Shown here piece after piece: positions 35,784-48,081 of a DNA stretch of 60,000 nucleotides; position 1 is the first letter of the stretch; each line of letters begins with the position of its first letter. Source of the stretch: Bolinopsis microptera. Lineage: Eukaryota; Ctenophora; Tentaculata; Lobata; Bolinopsidae. The stretch is taken from NCBI RefSeq assembly GCF_026151205.1, contig NC_087084.1:1838312-1898311 (forward strand), read 5' to 3'. The notes under the pieces are model-generated. The model searched no databases, was not told where the DNA came from, and saw nothing but the letters and a program-made list of their open reading frames with translations. Made by a program: the position numbers and the translations under genes.

Positions 35784-35871
35784 AGTCTATCAAAAAGTGG
35801 TTTTATTTCTCCTTTTACATATATTTGATTAACCCGCACCTGCATCGATTTTATATCACGTCGTTACCCCA

Positions 35872-36600
35872 TTTTCATTTTACTAAGTCGAAACCAGTGT
35901 ATGGGCTAATATAAAACTAGTCGCACTCTCGTGCGCGGCGGGCCTATAACATACAATTACAATTACAACGTGTGGCATTGGCAACAAATACATTGATTTT
36001 ATTTAGAGTACGAAATGTGGCGGTTTTTAGGTTAAAAACCAATATTTTCGTTCCTAAAGTTTCCAAATGACTAGCTAGCTTTGGAATTTTGACACAATGT
36101 CAATAGCTTTGTGTAAAGTCGAAACCCTAGTGTCTGGGCTAAAGCCTAGTGATAGTCGCAGTCAGCAGTCAGTGAGCAGCAGTTAGTAGCAGTGAGCAGC
36201 AGTGAGCAGCAGTTTCTTTGCACTTAGCCCCGCCTGTGGTGATAGTCGCACTGATCGCGTGCGCGGCGGGCCTATAACATACAATTACGATTACAACGTG
36301 CGTCATTTGCAACAGATACCATGATTTAATTTGGAGTACGAAATGTGGCGGTTTTTAGGGGGAAAACCCATATTTTCGTTCCTAAATCATATTATATCAC
36401 TGAAATTTATATGTCGAACATAAAAATATCTTGTATAAGTATTACTATTAGTAAGGTATTTATTTTAATAATTACGTTTTATTTATGGGTCGTTTACATA
36501 ATATTATTATTACTATTAGTATTACGCAATCAGCCAAGAGGTGAGAAAAGTTTCCAAATGACTAGCTAGCTTTGGAATTTTGATAAAATGTCAATAGCTT
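35872..36600 (+). repeat. Tandem duplication, GCGCGGCGGGCCTATAACAT family
   Basis: Copy 1 at about 35925-36130 and copy 2 at 36240-36600 share GTGCGCGGCGGGCCTATAAC and GTACGAAATGTGGCGGTTTT, and later AAATGACTAGCTAGCTTTGG. Copy 2 has an extra 160 bp or so (36387-36548). Related GAAATGTGGCGG words occur in the 2490-2995 MITE. Confidence 0.75.
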
Positions 36601-38190
36601 TGTGTAAAACGGGCACGGCCAAGGAGGAGGGGGTTACAAATTGTCCAAAAAGTGATTACGTGTTAAAACTAAAGAAACGTTATATTAGATTTAGACACAG
36701 GTTTTAAAAAATAAAAATAGAACAGTACAAAACATTATTGCAATTAATTTAAAACTAAGTTTCAAAACTCCTTCAATATGCTACACAAAATATGAAAACA
36801 GAATTATGTCTCACAAAAATCAGCACGAACAGCACGTGATGCTATTAGTATTTATATCTTAAATAAAGCATATTTAAATACTTTTTTCATTCGCCCAAAA
36901 CGTTTTAGCTGCTAAAGTAATTAACTAACTCTTTGGGCTTTGAGAAAGTTATCAAATGTTTGAATCAAATATTTTCCACCAAGATAAAATTACAAATTAT
37001 TTCAAGTTGCTATATTGGTGCAATATAGCAGTATTTATTAATAAAATTTTCCGCAGTCCATTTATCCTCGCCATTAGAAGCTCCATAGTTTTTATTTCTG
37101 ATCTGCGGTTGATTTGATGAATTTATGATCTCACTTGATCAATTAACGTTCGTAATCGTGGCTTTGCATTCCCCCTCCACGTTGTTTAGATAAAGGAAAA
37201 TCGATCTGAAAATGTGGAATAGTGAAGATTTTTACGAGAAAAATTTGCAACTTGTAAATTATAACTTTAATTTTATAACAATGTAATTTTAATTACACTT
37301 TGACTTGGACTATAGAACGACAAATAAAGACCATGTACCTTTATAATAGATGTTGGATTTATGAGAAACGTTGGTTTACCACGTAGGTCGTAGATCTATC
37401 TAAAAATAAAGAAAAGTAGTTGAAATAGTTTGCAAATACATCCTATTTTGTTATTCTTTCCAATTTTAGCACATAATGTGTTTGATTCGTTTAGCCCATT
37501 CTATTCGCGTTATTTTGATTGGATTAAAAACGCTTGAATTTTTGATTTGTATTTAAACCACTTTACGGCCACGTTGATAATCATAAATAGTTTGTCTCCC
37601 TTCAAATACGAAATTTTAAAAAATGTTTTTAAAAACTCACATATAATAACCGAATAGTACACCCCAGTTTTGATCTGAAATGTACAAAAACCGTGTGAGC
37701 GTTATTTTTATTGGATCAAATAGCTATAATTGATGATTATTTTTAAATCATGCAGCAAAAATGCTGATCGACAACCACCTTGTTTCCAATTAATAATATA
37801 AATTCAAGATGTAAATTGTTTGAAAACTGTTACCAACAAACCTGAATATTAGTGTAGAGTTAGAAGGTTAAAGGACAAAGGTAGTACTAGTATGAGCGAG
37901 CAGCCTTCAGTTGAAAAGATTAAAGATCTTTCCAAGTTTAGTTCTGAAATTTATGAAAAACCATGTGAGCGTTATTTCTTTACCCTTTTCATATTTGAAA
38001 GTCGGGTGCCGCGCATTTTGGATTGGATTAAAAACACTTGAATTTTTGATTTGTATTTAAACCACTCTACACCCACGTAACATTGATAATCACTAGCAGG
38101 AACCCGTCTTACTCTAAAGTGGTGTCAAGTCTGCAAGGGACTAAAAATAAGTATTACCTATTTAATTCGCGTTTTTGACATCACTTGGGG
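36601..38190. other. Intergenic stretch, no gene recognised
   Basis: AT-rich. One word of about 45 bp (GAATTTTTGATTTGTATTTA) occurs at 37536 and again at 38040, each followed by AACCACT and a short C-rich tail, so a decayed duplication is likely. Confidence 0.45.
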
Positions 38191-38199
38191 CCTCCCTGT

Positions 38200-38366
38200 T
38201 CTTACAGCAATTTAGCTAACTCTACACTCTTAAGTCTCTTATTACTTGCAGCATCATTGTTCTTAGTGTTCACCTCCACACCGTGTTCTAACAGCAATTT
38301 AGCTACCTCTACACTGTTATCACGTACAGGTACATGTAACGGTGTGACCCCATTACTGTTCTTAGG
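38200..38366 (-). pseudogene. Detached ankyrin repeats, degenerate
   Basis: On the minus strand it reads KNSNGVTPLHVPVRDNSVEV then AKLLLEHGVEVNTKN, and the next repeat breaks at a TAA near 38210. The same DNA family as 38717-39430, from which it is separated by 350 bp containing three GAATTAAACAG units. It may be a further exon, but no in-phase GT-AG pair restores a full repeat, so decay is more likely. Confidence 0.55.
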
Positions 38367-38716
38367 AATTAAACAGGAATTAAACAGGAATTAAACAAAA
38401 TTGGGTCAAACGGCAGATGCCGTGTCTGACCAATATAGGAATAGAAGGTTTAATATTCAATACTACTCTAATGTTAAGAATAAACAAACAAGGTGGTAAA
38501 AGTAGATAGCCATGTAAAAGAATTAGCACAGATAGCACAGTCGTATGCAGAAAAAAACTCAGCCAAGAGCACTCAACAATGACAAAGAAAGTATCATACA
38601 ATGTCCACACACTTATCAAATACGTGATGCCTCGATGGTTTCTTGCATCTGCTCGAGAGTGGAGAACCAGCTCAGGTTTAGGGTCGCCTGCTCTTCGAAA
38701 GCATGTCTAGCAAAGC

Positions 38717-39430
38717 TTAGAAGTTCACCTCCGCTCCGTGTTCTAACAGCAATTTTACTAACTCTATACTGTTATCACTTTCAGCATCATGTAACGGTGT
38801 TTCCCCATCATTGTTCTTAGTGTTCACCTCAGCACCGTGTTCTAACAGCAATTTAACTAACTCTATACTGTTATCACGTACAGCATCATGTAACGGTGTT
38901 TCCCCATCACTGTTCTTAATGTTCACCTCCGCTCCCTGTTCTAACAGCAATTTAACTAACTCTATACTGTTATCACTTTCAGCATAATGTAACGGTGTTC
39001 TCCCACTACTGTTCTTAGTGTTCACATCAGCACCGTGTTCTAACAGCACTTTAGCAAACTCTACACTGTTATTACTTGCAGCTTCACGTAACAGGTTTTC
39101 CCCATACTTGTCCTTAATGTTCACATCCGCTCCATGTTGTAACAGCAATTTAGCTACCTCTACACTGTTATTACGTGCAGCTACATGTAACGGTGTTAAC
39201 CCACTACTGTCCTTTATGTCCACCTCCGCTCCGTGTTGTATAAGATAACCTGCAATCTCTTGTTTATCTTTTTCTGCTGCTACATGAAGTACTGTACTCT
39301 TGTAATTCCCACCTTTAGCATTGTAGTCCAAGTTGTTTACAGTGTAAACATCCAACAATTCAGTCACGTTTCCTTCTTTTACTTTTTCTTGTATAGTTCT
39401 CCATATCGGGTCACTGATTACGTATGACAT
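38717..39430 (-). CDS. Ankyrin-repeat protein, 237 aa
   Basis: Six ankyrin repeats of 33 residues follow an N-terminal cap of about 42 residues (MSYVISDPIWRTIQEKV). Repeats carry the TPLHxA turn, LLLEHGA and VN-x-K signatures, at about residues 43-75, 76-108, 109-141, 142-174, 175-207 and 208-237. Ankyrin repeats mediate protein binding; the partner is unknown. The last three repeats are nearly identical at DNA level, indicating recent 99-bp expansion. A good acceptor (TTTTCCTTTCAG at about 39433) precedes the ATG by two bases, so a 5'UTR or upstream exon is likely. The frame ends in the middle of a repeat at E-V-N-F-stop, so the 3' end may be truncated or spliced. Confidence 0.75.
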   Translation of the reverse strand: MSYVISDPIWRTIQEKVKEGNVTELLDVYTVNNLDYNAKGGNYKSTVLHVAAEKDKQEIAGYLIQHGAEVDIKDSSGLTPLHVAARNNSVEVAKLLLQHGADVNIKDKYGENLLREAASNNSVEFAKVLLEHGADVNTKNSSGRTPLHYAESDNSIELVKLLLEQGAEVNIKNSDGETPLHDAVRDNSIELVKLLLEHGAEVNTKNNDGETPLHDAESDNSIELVKLLLEHGAEVNF

Positions 39431-39539
39431 GTCTGAAAGGAAAATACATTTATAATGTTTAAGGATGATAACTCGTCAAAAATATGTGGTAGACATTAGG
39501 TTGCATTTAAATTGAGAGAGAGGACCGCGCTTACAATTA

Positions 39540-39665
39540 TTAAATAGTTTTTAACGATCAAAATTTTCTAATTTTGGCGACAAAATCCTTGATTGAATAG
39601 TTACGACAGTATGCCATCTGCAAAGTTACAGGTCTCCAAAATGAAAACGTTTTCACACAGATTTA
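39540..39665 (+). mobile_element. Mariner-family interior fragment
   Basis: The word CAGTATGCCATCTGCAAAG and its TTTTGGCGACAAAATCCT context match 52300-52375 inside the complete element. Ends are lost. Confidence 0.55.
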
Positions 39666-40036
39666 TTTCTTGCGAATAAAAATAGACCATTGACCTCATA
39701 ATATTGTTGTCGTTTTGAAACTCAGAGATCTATTATATTCTCGGCTCATATGGGCCACTTCGGCCTGCCCCAGAACTTTCTGCGTGCCCCAGGGATTCTA
39801 TATTAATTCTAACTCTAAACTGTCACGACTTAGTCATGCCCCTGTTAAGTTAGACTGCTGCATGGAGTTCTGGGTAGAATGTTCTGAGTACAACATGACC
39901 GAGGGAATGACGACGGTTATCAATTCCTTTTCATTCTTGGTGTTCAATCTCTTAATTAACAGAAAATTATTATTATAATTCGGAATATTATTTTTGTATA
40001 TCTATATTTGACCATATATATTCGTATATATATATT
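39666..40036. other. No gene recognised
   Basis: Nothing supported beyond a TATATA-rich stretch just before the foldback element. Confidence 0.4.
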
Positions 40037-43000
40037 ACGAATTGTAATAGGTTTCGATAAATTACATCGATCACATGCTGTAATAATCTCTTTGGGTTGC
40101 GTTCGGGTCGATACCTAGTATTTCGGGATAAGGGTGGTAGTTAGTGAATTAGCTGAAGTTTATTGAATCTTTATTGCCGAGTACAGCTGTCTTCGGGTAT
40201 GGTAGTTCTTCTTAATCTATTACAATTGTAAATGAATGGGAAAAGCGAGCGACCGATTTCATTCTCGGTATCATTTTGCATTTGAAAACGGTCAATCAAA
40301 TTAATATCATTTCCTTTTGTTTGGGAAAGAGAGACACTGGCAGCGGTCCACTCTACCCATGATTATGGGTTTTGGTCTAATATCATCTCTTTTTGATTAT
40401 AATGTCAGGGTACTTTATGAAGTCGAAATATAAACTGATATCTTCATTAATAAGGAGGAAGTTTCAACGATTTCGAAATTTTTCCTTTAAAAACATTTCC
40501 TTGTGTTTAGGTAAGCATATCGGTCGATCACTGGACACTGACTGAATATGCCACTTAATACTTATTCAAGTTGGCATTAAATTCATATATAATGACATTA
40601 AACTGTCGTGGCAAAGCAGAATTTGTTGGAAATCACGAATGAGCAAAATTCTCGCCTTTCGCACGTGCAAACTTTGAGCGGACGTTGCGTGCGCATCCAA
40701 TATTGAATCGCCGTAAATTTTTGCATGTAATTGTTTTATATATAGTTTAATAAGCATGCAAAGTTTGAAAGTATTTCAAGAAGAACTGTAATCACAATGG
40801 CACTCTAAAGTTGACAGAAAATGACGAAAACAGCAATTTTCAGTGATTTTAGCGATTTTCTATCAATTTGGGCGTGTCCCCACGTGTGCAACTTTTCGAT
40901 TTTCAACTTTAAAACTAGCCTAATGCACAATTTATACCTATAGGAAGCAGAACTGAGCTCCACAACCCAAGGCATGGCCCAACACCAGAGAATACTAAAT
41001 CGCAAAATTGACGTTTTTATAAAATAATTCTTCAAAAAAGTACAAACTTCAATGACGAATATCTTTATGAAGGAGCAAGCTAGAAAAACTTTCCGGTAGA
41101 TTTTCAGAATGCTTGAACAATTATCTAAGGTGAAAATGTCCTCAGATTTTGAATACAATTACTTTTTAATGGTGTAAAATCATTTTTAAAAGTTATTACT
41201 TTGTCAAAAATCAAGTTTTAAAAACGGTTAACTTAATGACGTCATCAAGGGGTGTTCATGACGTCAAATAATTTGTTTATACAATGTAAACTAAAGTGTA
41301 AATAATTATTCTCAAGACCTTTGGTCGGAAATGGCTGTATCTTTTATACTTTTGAATCTATGGACAATTAAATACAGGCTACAATTGACTGGCAAAGCGT
41401 CTATCCCTGAATATCACAATGCTGGCAAGCGTGACCGTGCCTTTTATACTCACAATACTATTTACCCCCTTTACTATTTACCCCCTTTACTATTTACCCC
41501 CTTTACTATTTACCACCTTTACTATTTACCCCCATTACTATTTACACCCTTCACTATTTACCCCCTTTACTATTTACCCCCGTTACTTTTATACCCCCTT
41601 TACTATTATACCCCTCTATTGTTTTTCAGGCATTAAGACTCATCGAAAATAGTTCAGCAGGTATATTTAAGTTCAAAACATTCTAATTTAATGTAATATG
41701 ACAGGAATAAGAAATAGTTATGTGAAGGTTTTTAATTTTAATAAATTTGCGCAAAATACGCGCCAGCATGTTATACGAAATAAGGTAAAAAACCCAAAAT
41801 CGCCATATTTAGCTGCCTTAAAAACCATGTTAAAATTGAGTTAGAGATCTGAAACTTTGCAGGGCGTCTAGATGTTGACCAAATCAACTGTTAAAAAAAT
41901 TTCGTGTTTCAGGAGTATCGGGAAATGGGTTTTCTGGAACCCCTGTTTTACGATAGATTGTCGTGATACATATATTCAGGGATAGACGCTTTGCCAGTCA
42001 ATTATAGGCTACATTCAGGTGTCTGTAGATTTGTACCTATAAAAGATACAGCAATTTCCGACCACAGGTCTTAAAGATAATTGTTTACACTTCAGTTTCA
42101 ATTATATCAAAAAATAATTTAACCTCATCATCACCACTTGATGACGTAATCAAATTAAGTGTTTTTAAAACTTGATTTTTGACAAAAAAAACAACTTTTC
42201 AAACTGATTTTACACCATTAAGAAGTAATTTTATTCAAAATCTGAGGACATTTTCACCTTAGATAATTGTTCAAGCATTCTGAAAATCTACCGGAAAGTT
42301 TCCCTACCTTGTTCCTTCATAAAGATATTTGCCATTGAAGTTAGTGCTTTTTTGAAGAATTATTTTATAAAAACGTAAATTTTGCGATTTAGTATTCTCT
42401 GGTGTTGGGCTATCCCTTGGGTTGTAGAGCTCAGTTTTGCTTCCTATAGGTATAAATTGTGTATTAGGCTAGTTTTAAAGTTAAAAATCTAAAAGTTGCA
42501 CACGTGGGGACACGCCCAAATTGATAGAAAATCGCTAAAATCACTGAAAATTGCTGTTTTCGTCATTTTCTGTCAACTTTAGAGTGCCGTTGTGATTACA
42601 GTTCTTCTTGAAATACTTTGAAACTTTGCATGCTTATCAAACTATATATAAAACACCAACACGCAAAAATTTACGGCGATTCAATATTGGATGCGCACTC
42701 AACGTCCGCTCATAGTTTGCACGTGCGAAAGGTGATAATTTTGCTCATTCGTGATTTCGAACAAATTCTGCTTTACCACGACAGTTCAATGTATATAAAT
42801 TTAATGCCAACTTGAATGAGTATAAAGTAGCAAATTCAGTCAGTGATCGACCGATATGCTTACCCAAACACAAGGAAATGTCTAATTTCTAATTAATCAA
42901 AAAGAGATGATATTTTACCAAAACCCATAATCATGGGTAGAGTGGACCGCTGCCATGAGTGTCTCTCTTTCCCAAACAAAAGGAAATGATATTAATTTGA

Positions 43001-43248
43001 TTGACCGTTTTCAAATGCAAAATGATACCGAGAATGAAATCGGTCGCTCGCTTTTCCCATTCATTTACAAATGTAATAGATTAAGAAGAACTACCACACC
43101 CGAAGACATCTGTACTCGGCAATAAAGATTCAATAAACTTCAGCTAATTTACTAACTACCACCCTTATCCCGAAATACTAGGTATCGACCCAAAGAGATT
43201 ATTACAGCATGTGATCGATGTAATTTATCGAAACCTATTACAATTCGT
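40037..43248. mobile_element. 3.2-kb foldback element with arms of about 1.3 kb
   Basis: The left arm (40037-41414) and right arm (41982-43248) are inverted copies over almost their whole length. For example, CACTGGCAGCGGTCCACTCT at about 40336 has its complement at about 42930-42960. Arms differ by small indels, the largest about 110 bp near 40385-40520. The 560-bp loop holds TTTACTATTTACCCCC repeats (41455-41620) and unrelated sequence. There is no coding frame. Half copies recur at 43249-43720, 48700-50270 and 52440-55190. Confidence 0.85.
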
Positions 43249-43900
43249 ATAAGCCGTGAATGAATGGGAAAAGCGAGCGACCGATTTCATTCTCGGTATC
43301 ATTTTGCATTTGAAAACGGTCAATCAAATTAATATCATTTCCTTTTGTTTGGGAAAGAGAGACACTGGCAGCGGTCCACTCTACCCATGATTATGGGTTT
43401 TGGTAAAATATATATATATGTATATATATATAGATATCACGACAATCTGTCGTAAAACAGGGGTTCTAGAAAACCCACTTTCCGATGTTCCTGAAACCTG
43501 AAACTTTTTATGCAGTCGATTTGGTCAACGTCTAGACGCCCTGAAAAATTTCAGATCTCTAATTTCAGACCGAATTTCGTATAACAGTGCTGGCGAGTAT
43601 TTTATGCAAATTTCTTAAAAATCTCAACATAACTATTTTTTATTCCTGTCATCTTTGACATCAAATTAGAATGTTTTGAACTAAAAATAAATCTGCTGAA
43701 CGACTTCCGATGAGTCTTAATGCCTGAAAAACTCCTGCCGGAGGCGGCGGCCTTCGGCCGCCGCCTCCGGCCGGAGTGCACGCTTCGCGTGCACGAAAGA
43801 GGCTTGTAACGTGTATCAAAGGGGGTATAATAGTAAAGGGGGTATAATAGTAAAAGGGGTATAATAGTAAAGGAGGTACATAGTATACCCACAATAAATG
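43249..43900. mobile_element. Partial copy of the foldback element with GC-rich hairpins
   Basis: Starts with the arm word GAATGGGAAAAGCGAGCGAC and passes through TGATTATGGGTTTTGG into loop-derived sequence. At 43737-43769 is a perfect hairpin with a 15-bp stem (CCGGAGGCGGCGGCC, loop TTC). At 43775-43793 is a second, GTGCACGC-TTC-GCGTGCAC. GGGGTATAATAGTAAA repeats follow (43815-43880). Confidence 0.75.
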
Positions 43901-43924
43901 CACCGGTCGTGCTTGCCAGCACTG

Positions 43925-44585
43925 TGATGTACGACCGTCCACGTACAAATTAGATGAGAAATAGGAAGTTAGGTGAAACCCAGAAGGTTGCATAGCAACC
44001 GGCATCGGTGTTGAAATGCACGCGTTCACGTGCTAAGATTATTGGAACGGCATTTTAATTGGCTTGTGGTAATTAAAAGTGTTTCAAATTTAAATCGGCT
44101 GTATCTTCGGTTTCTTTCAAAGAACACTATTAACTTCATCCCTGTCACCACGGACTTTCAATATTATAATTCAAAGAATTATGTTTGTTTGTCTGTCTGT
44201 ACTGTACGACGGCCCACGTGCAAATTAGGTAACAAGCAAAAAGTTACAAAGTAACCATGGTAACGAGGGTTGTTACACGCATGTGCACGTGCAAAGAACG
44301 GCATTTTTATCGGTTTTGTTGATATTACGTTGTGTTTAGTGCGAGCAACATTTTAATCGGCTGTATCTTCGGTTGTGAAGGATATTTTTTGACGCGATTT
44401 AAACTTAATAACAAAAAATACTATTAGCTTCCTCCCTGTAACCACGGGTTTTCTAGTCTTACTTATAATTCAAAAGATTATGTTTGTATGTACAACCGCC
44501 CACGTGCAAATTAGATGAAAATAGGAAGTTTCATAGTAACCATGGTAACAGTGTTGAATATGTAACCCAATTAATCACTAACAAT
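43925..44585 (+). repeat. Three degenerate copies of a 285-bp repeat
   Basis: Starts at about 43925, 44205 and 44490, each with ACGRCCGYCCACGTRCAAAT then a palindrome (GGTTGCATAGCAACC, GTAACCATGGTAAC). The palindromes fit the RFX X-box pattern and CACGTG words recur. Confidence 0.7.
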
Positions 44586-45084
44586 TAAATAACTAGGTTA
44601 ATTACTTATCATAATTGGAAAATATTTCACTTAACTTCATGCCTTGATTGAGGCATTAAAACTTTATGTAGGCTTATTTTTGTTGCGGGCAACGATTTCC
44701 TAGAGACTAGTGAAAAGTAATATAGTACAGACAGAGCCGTCTAAAAATCGAACTATTGACACAAGAAGCTTCCTTAGGATTTTTGACGTTTTTGAGTCCC
44801 ATTGGCATTAGATGCCCTTTAGGCCTTTATGGCTGACCAACTTTTCCTAACTTTTCCACGTGTTTGTCAAATATCTTTAGTTATGAACATCGTAGAAGGT
44901 TGCAGATTAATCGAGGGTGTTAATCTTATCAGGGAGAAATTTTGTAAGACAAATTTTACGTCAGATGATCAGTTAGTTGGATAATTACCAATTGATATGG
45001 GACAGGATATTTGGGGGCCATGATGATCAGCTCGGGATAAGTGTTGTACGGATCGAATATCATTGAAAAGAGGGAGTTCACATT
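44586..45084. other. No gene recognised
   Basis: May contain the 3' end of the LINE fragment that follows on the minus strand; no tail is visible. Confidence 0.35.
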
Positions 45085-45805
45085 TTAGACTTCCAGGTCT
45101 AGCGCGATCATGTTAGAAATACCGGGAAGATCGTTGATGTATATGACGAAAAGTAAGGGACCTAGTATGCTCCCTTGTGGAACACCATGCACAATAGGCT
45201 TGTGGGACGAATGTGAATTGTTTATTGCTACATATTGGCTTCTATCACTTAGGTACGACTCAAACCACTTTAGAGCTATTCCCCGGATGCCGTAGTGCTG
45301 TAATTTATTTAGCAGTGTAGCATGATCCAGGACGTCAAACGCTTTACTGTAATCTAATAATAGCAGTAGTGAAATTTGGTTTTTGCTAAGAGAGTGTATA
45401 ATTGTACTTTGTGCATTAAGAAGAGCATGTTCACAGGACCTTCCTGCGGTCGTATGGATTGAAAAGAGCAGTGATTCGGCTGCTACAGTCCATAAAAAGA
45501 TCATAAGATGTCACATAATAACCTGGGATTAACGACTCACAGCACTTTATGCAGCCTAAATTATCTCTAAAGCACTTTTTATGAATGTACTCATCGCACC
45601 ATGGACAAAACCTAATGTTTAATCTAGAATAACAAAACCCGTTACAGGCCATGCACTTTGTTTTAAAATTAGTCTTGTTAACACTACTTTTTTTATTCGT
45701 CGGGACATCAGAGGCATTGATTGGGAGAATTGAGCTTATGCATTCATAGCAGAACCATGGGTTCCCAGAATTTATAATGTGCCGGGCATCGTTTTTTGAT
45801 AACAA
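45085..45805 (-). pseudogene. LINE fragment: zinc finger fused by deletion to reverse transcriptase
   Basis: On the minus strand 45805-45440 encodes a PHD-like Cys-rich finger (NPWFCYECISSILPINA, then CMACNGFCY and CPWCDEYIHKKC), typical of ORFs in CR1/Jockey-like elements. A different frame, 45504-45085, encodes reverse-transcriptase blocks SKAFDVLDHATLLNKL and GVPQGSILGPLLFVIYINDL. The endonuclease and the start of the transcriptase are missing, and the two frames meet near 45440-45480 in a frameshift. The F/Y-A-D-D box is also missing, so the copy is dead. Confidence 0.85.
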
Positions 45806-45809
45806 ATTA

Positions 45810-46560
45810 AAAAACTACCTTATGCATGTAGAAATGTTGTCACAAATAAACCAGCGTGATGCTGCTAAAAGATTAGTCACTGCTGTTTACAGCTGCAGTT
45901 AGTGACTATTCATATGTAATTGCTCTCCTCCAAATATGTACTTGGGTTTATAAACGCGCGACAATTTCATCATCAGACGAAAGTTAAGCGCTTTTGAGTT
46001 GTGGAGTTATTTGAAAAATTCCGGTCCTCGATATATTGCGGTGACCTTGATCTGCTTTATATTATAATCGAATTTATTCTGCTCGAGATCAATGATTTGA
46101 AGAACCGACAAAGTTTTCCGATATTATTTTGCAGAAACTTTATAATTACATAGAGCCACCCAGACGCTACCACGATCTAATTAGTCAAAATAACATAGTT
46201 AACAAAATGCAGTGGGAAACCTGTGACAGCACCACAACTTGATTATTTGCATATCTTTTAACAAGGCCGGGGCATTATTTAAATTCCACTGTTAATATAA
46301 AACACTACCCTAATAACGAGAGGTCCCCAATATACAAACGAATTTAGAGTAGGTACCCACTACCCATGTTGGTAGAATGCGTTACTAAATAAAACAGCGC
46401 GATGTTGCTTAAAAATCAGTCATATTTCTGTAGATCATCGAATAGTTAGGTTACTAGACTGGCAAAAAATGCAATAAACATTACAAAAACATTCCTGTTG
46501 TACATCATTAGCTATAAACAAAGACTAAAATATAACGAACTAATAACAGATTGAGAACTA
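45810..46560 (+). repeat. Degenerate third copy of the 'B' repeat
   Basis: Shares CTACCTTATGCATGTAGAAA, GATTAGTCACTGCTG and CGGTCCTCGATATATTGCGG with 47150-48300 and 50545-51340. Confidence 0.75.
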
Positions 46561-46872
46561 ACTATGCATTGTGATGAACAACAAGTTAAGAATACTCGCA
46601 AAATATGCATTTCAAGATTTTAAAGATAGATTTTTTGAAGAAATATCCGGCAAAATTTTTTGAAACCGGACCGGAACTGGATATTGAAGCCGGATATCCG
46701 GCCAGATCCGGATTCAGCCGGATATCCGGTCGGTTCCTATCCATATTCCTTAACATCCAGTTCGTGGCACTAATTGCAGCCAAATGTAAAACGACTACAG
46801 TACATACGTTATGTAAAAAGACTCCTGATTGTTCAAGTAACAAATTCGGCAGAGCAAGATATTGCCAATGAA
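46561..46872. other. CCGGATATCCGG-rich spacer
   Basis: Palindromes of CCGGATATCCGG and CCGGATCCGG variants are clustered at 46650-46735. No gene is seen. Confidence 0.5.
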
Positions 46873-47711
46873 AACAGACCGGATCATTGAACGGACCAAA
46901 TGTCTAATCGGCTCCCAGTTGGCTAATAGTTTGTAAACAACAGAATTATAAAAGAATAACAGGAAAATTAATTATTAATTTAAATATGAAATCTTACAAG
47001 GTAAATATAATTAAATATGAACGTCAAATTCATAAGCATGGCCAAACTATTATTAAACTATTGAATTCTGAATAAATGCATCCGAAAATGAGTAAAGCAA
47101 GATTTCTTAAAGTTAATTTAAGACACAACATTTCTCCTGATAACAAATTTAAAAAACTACCTTATGCATGTATAGAAATGTTGTGACAAATAAAACAGCG
47201 TGATGCTGCTAAAAGATTAGTCACTGCTGTCTACCTGCAGTTAGTGACTATTCATATGTTATGCGTAAGCTCTCCTCCAAATATGTACTTAGGTTTATAA
47301 ACGCGCAACAATTTCATCATCGAACGAAAGTTAAGAGCTTTCGAGTTGTGGAGTTATTTGAAAAATTCCGGTCCTCGATATATTGCGGTGACCTTGATCT
47401 GCTTTATATTATAATCGAATTTATTCTGCTCGAGATCAATGATTTGAAGAACCGACAAAGTTTTCCGATATTATTTTGCAGAAACTTTATAATTACATAG
47501 AGCCACCCAGACGCTACCACGATCTAATTAGTCAAAATAACATAGTTAACAAAATGCAGTGGGAAACCTGTGACATCACCACAACTTGATTATTTGCATA
47601 ACTTTAAACAAGGCCGGGGCATTATTTAAATTCCAATGTTAATATAAAACACTACCCTAATAACGAGAGGTCCCAAATATACAAACGAATTTAGAGTAGG
47701 TAGTAGGTACC

Positions 47712-48081
47712 AGGCACGTAACCAGCAATGAGGCAGGGCAGGCAATGCCTCCCCTGGCAGAGGCCTTGCCTGCCCTGGCGATCTTCAGAAGGCTTAACAT
47801 TTCCCGTGGATTTTTCCCCAATTTCCCTCAAATTTCTAAATTCTAAAAGGAGAGCCATTTGCGAAACTGGTTATTGGTTGGTAAATGGGGATAATAAGCT
47901 AACGAGAAGTAATTCCAGGATTGTTGTATAACTACTGGATATAATAGTAGTACACAATTGTTTGAATAGGCTAGTTTTCCTGGCTAAGGCAGGTAAAGAT
48001 GACAGGAAAATGCACCAAATATCCCTAATTTTCTCAAAAATTTTCCGGGGGGCTTCGCCCCCCTAGCCCCCCACAAGGGGC
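47712..48081. mobile_element. 370-bp insertion private to copy 1
   Basis: Present between GTAGGTACC and TGTGTTGG in copy 1 and absent from copy 2 (51100-51120) and the third copy (46350). Ends read CAGGCACGTAACC...GGGGCTG, a CAG/CTG pair. GC-rich palindromes occur near both ends, including GGGGGGC-TTC-GCCCCCC (48049-48065). No clear target duplication. Confidence 0.65.

Noticed and set aside
43602-44029. ORFs of 106 and 122 codons over the GC hairpins
   Set aside because: Overlapping frames through repeat and hairpin sequence, no domain.
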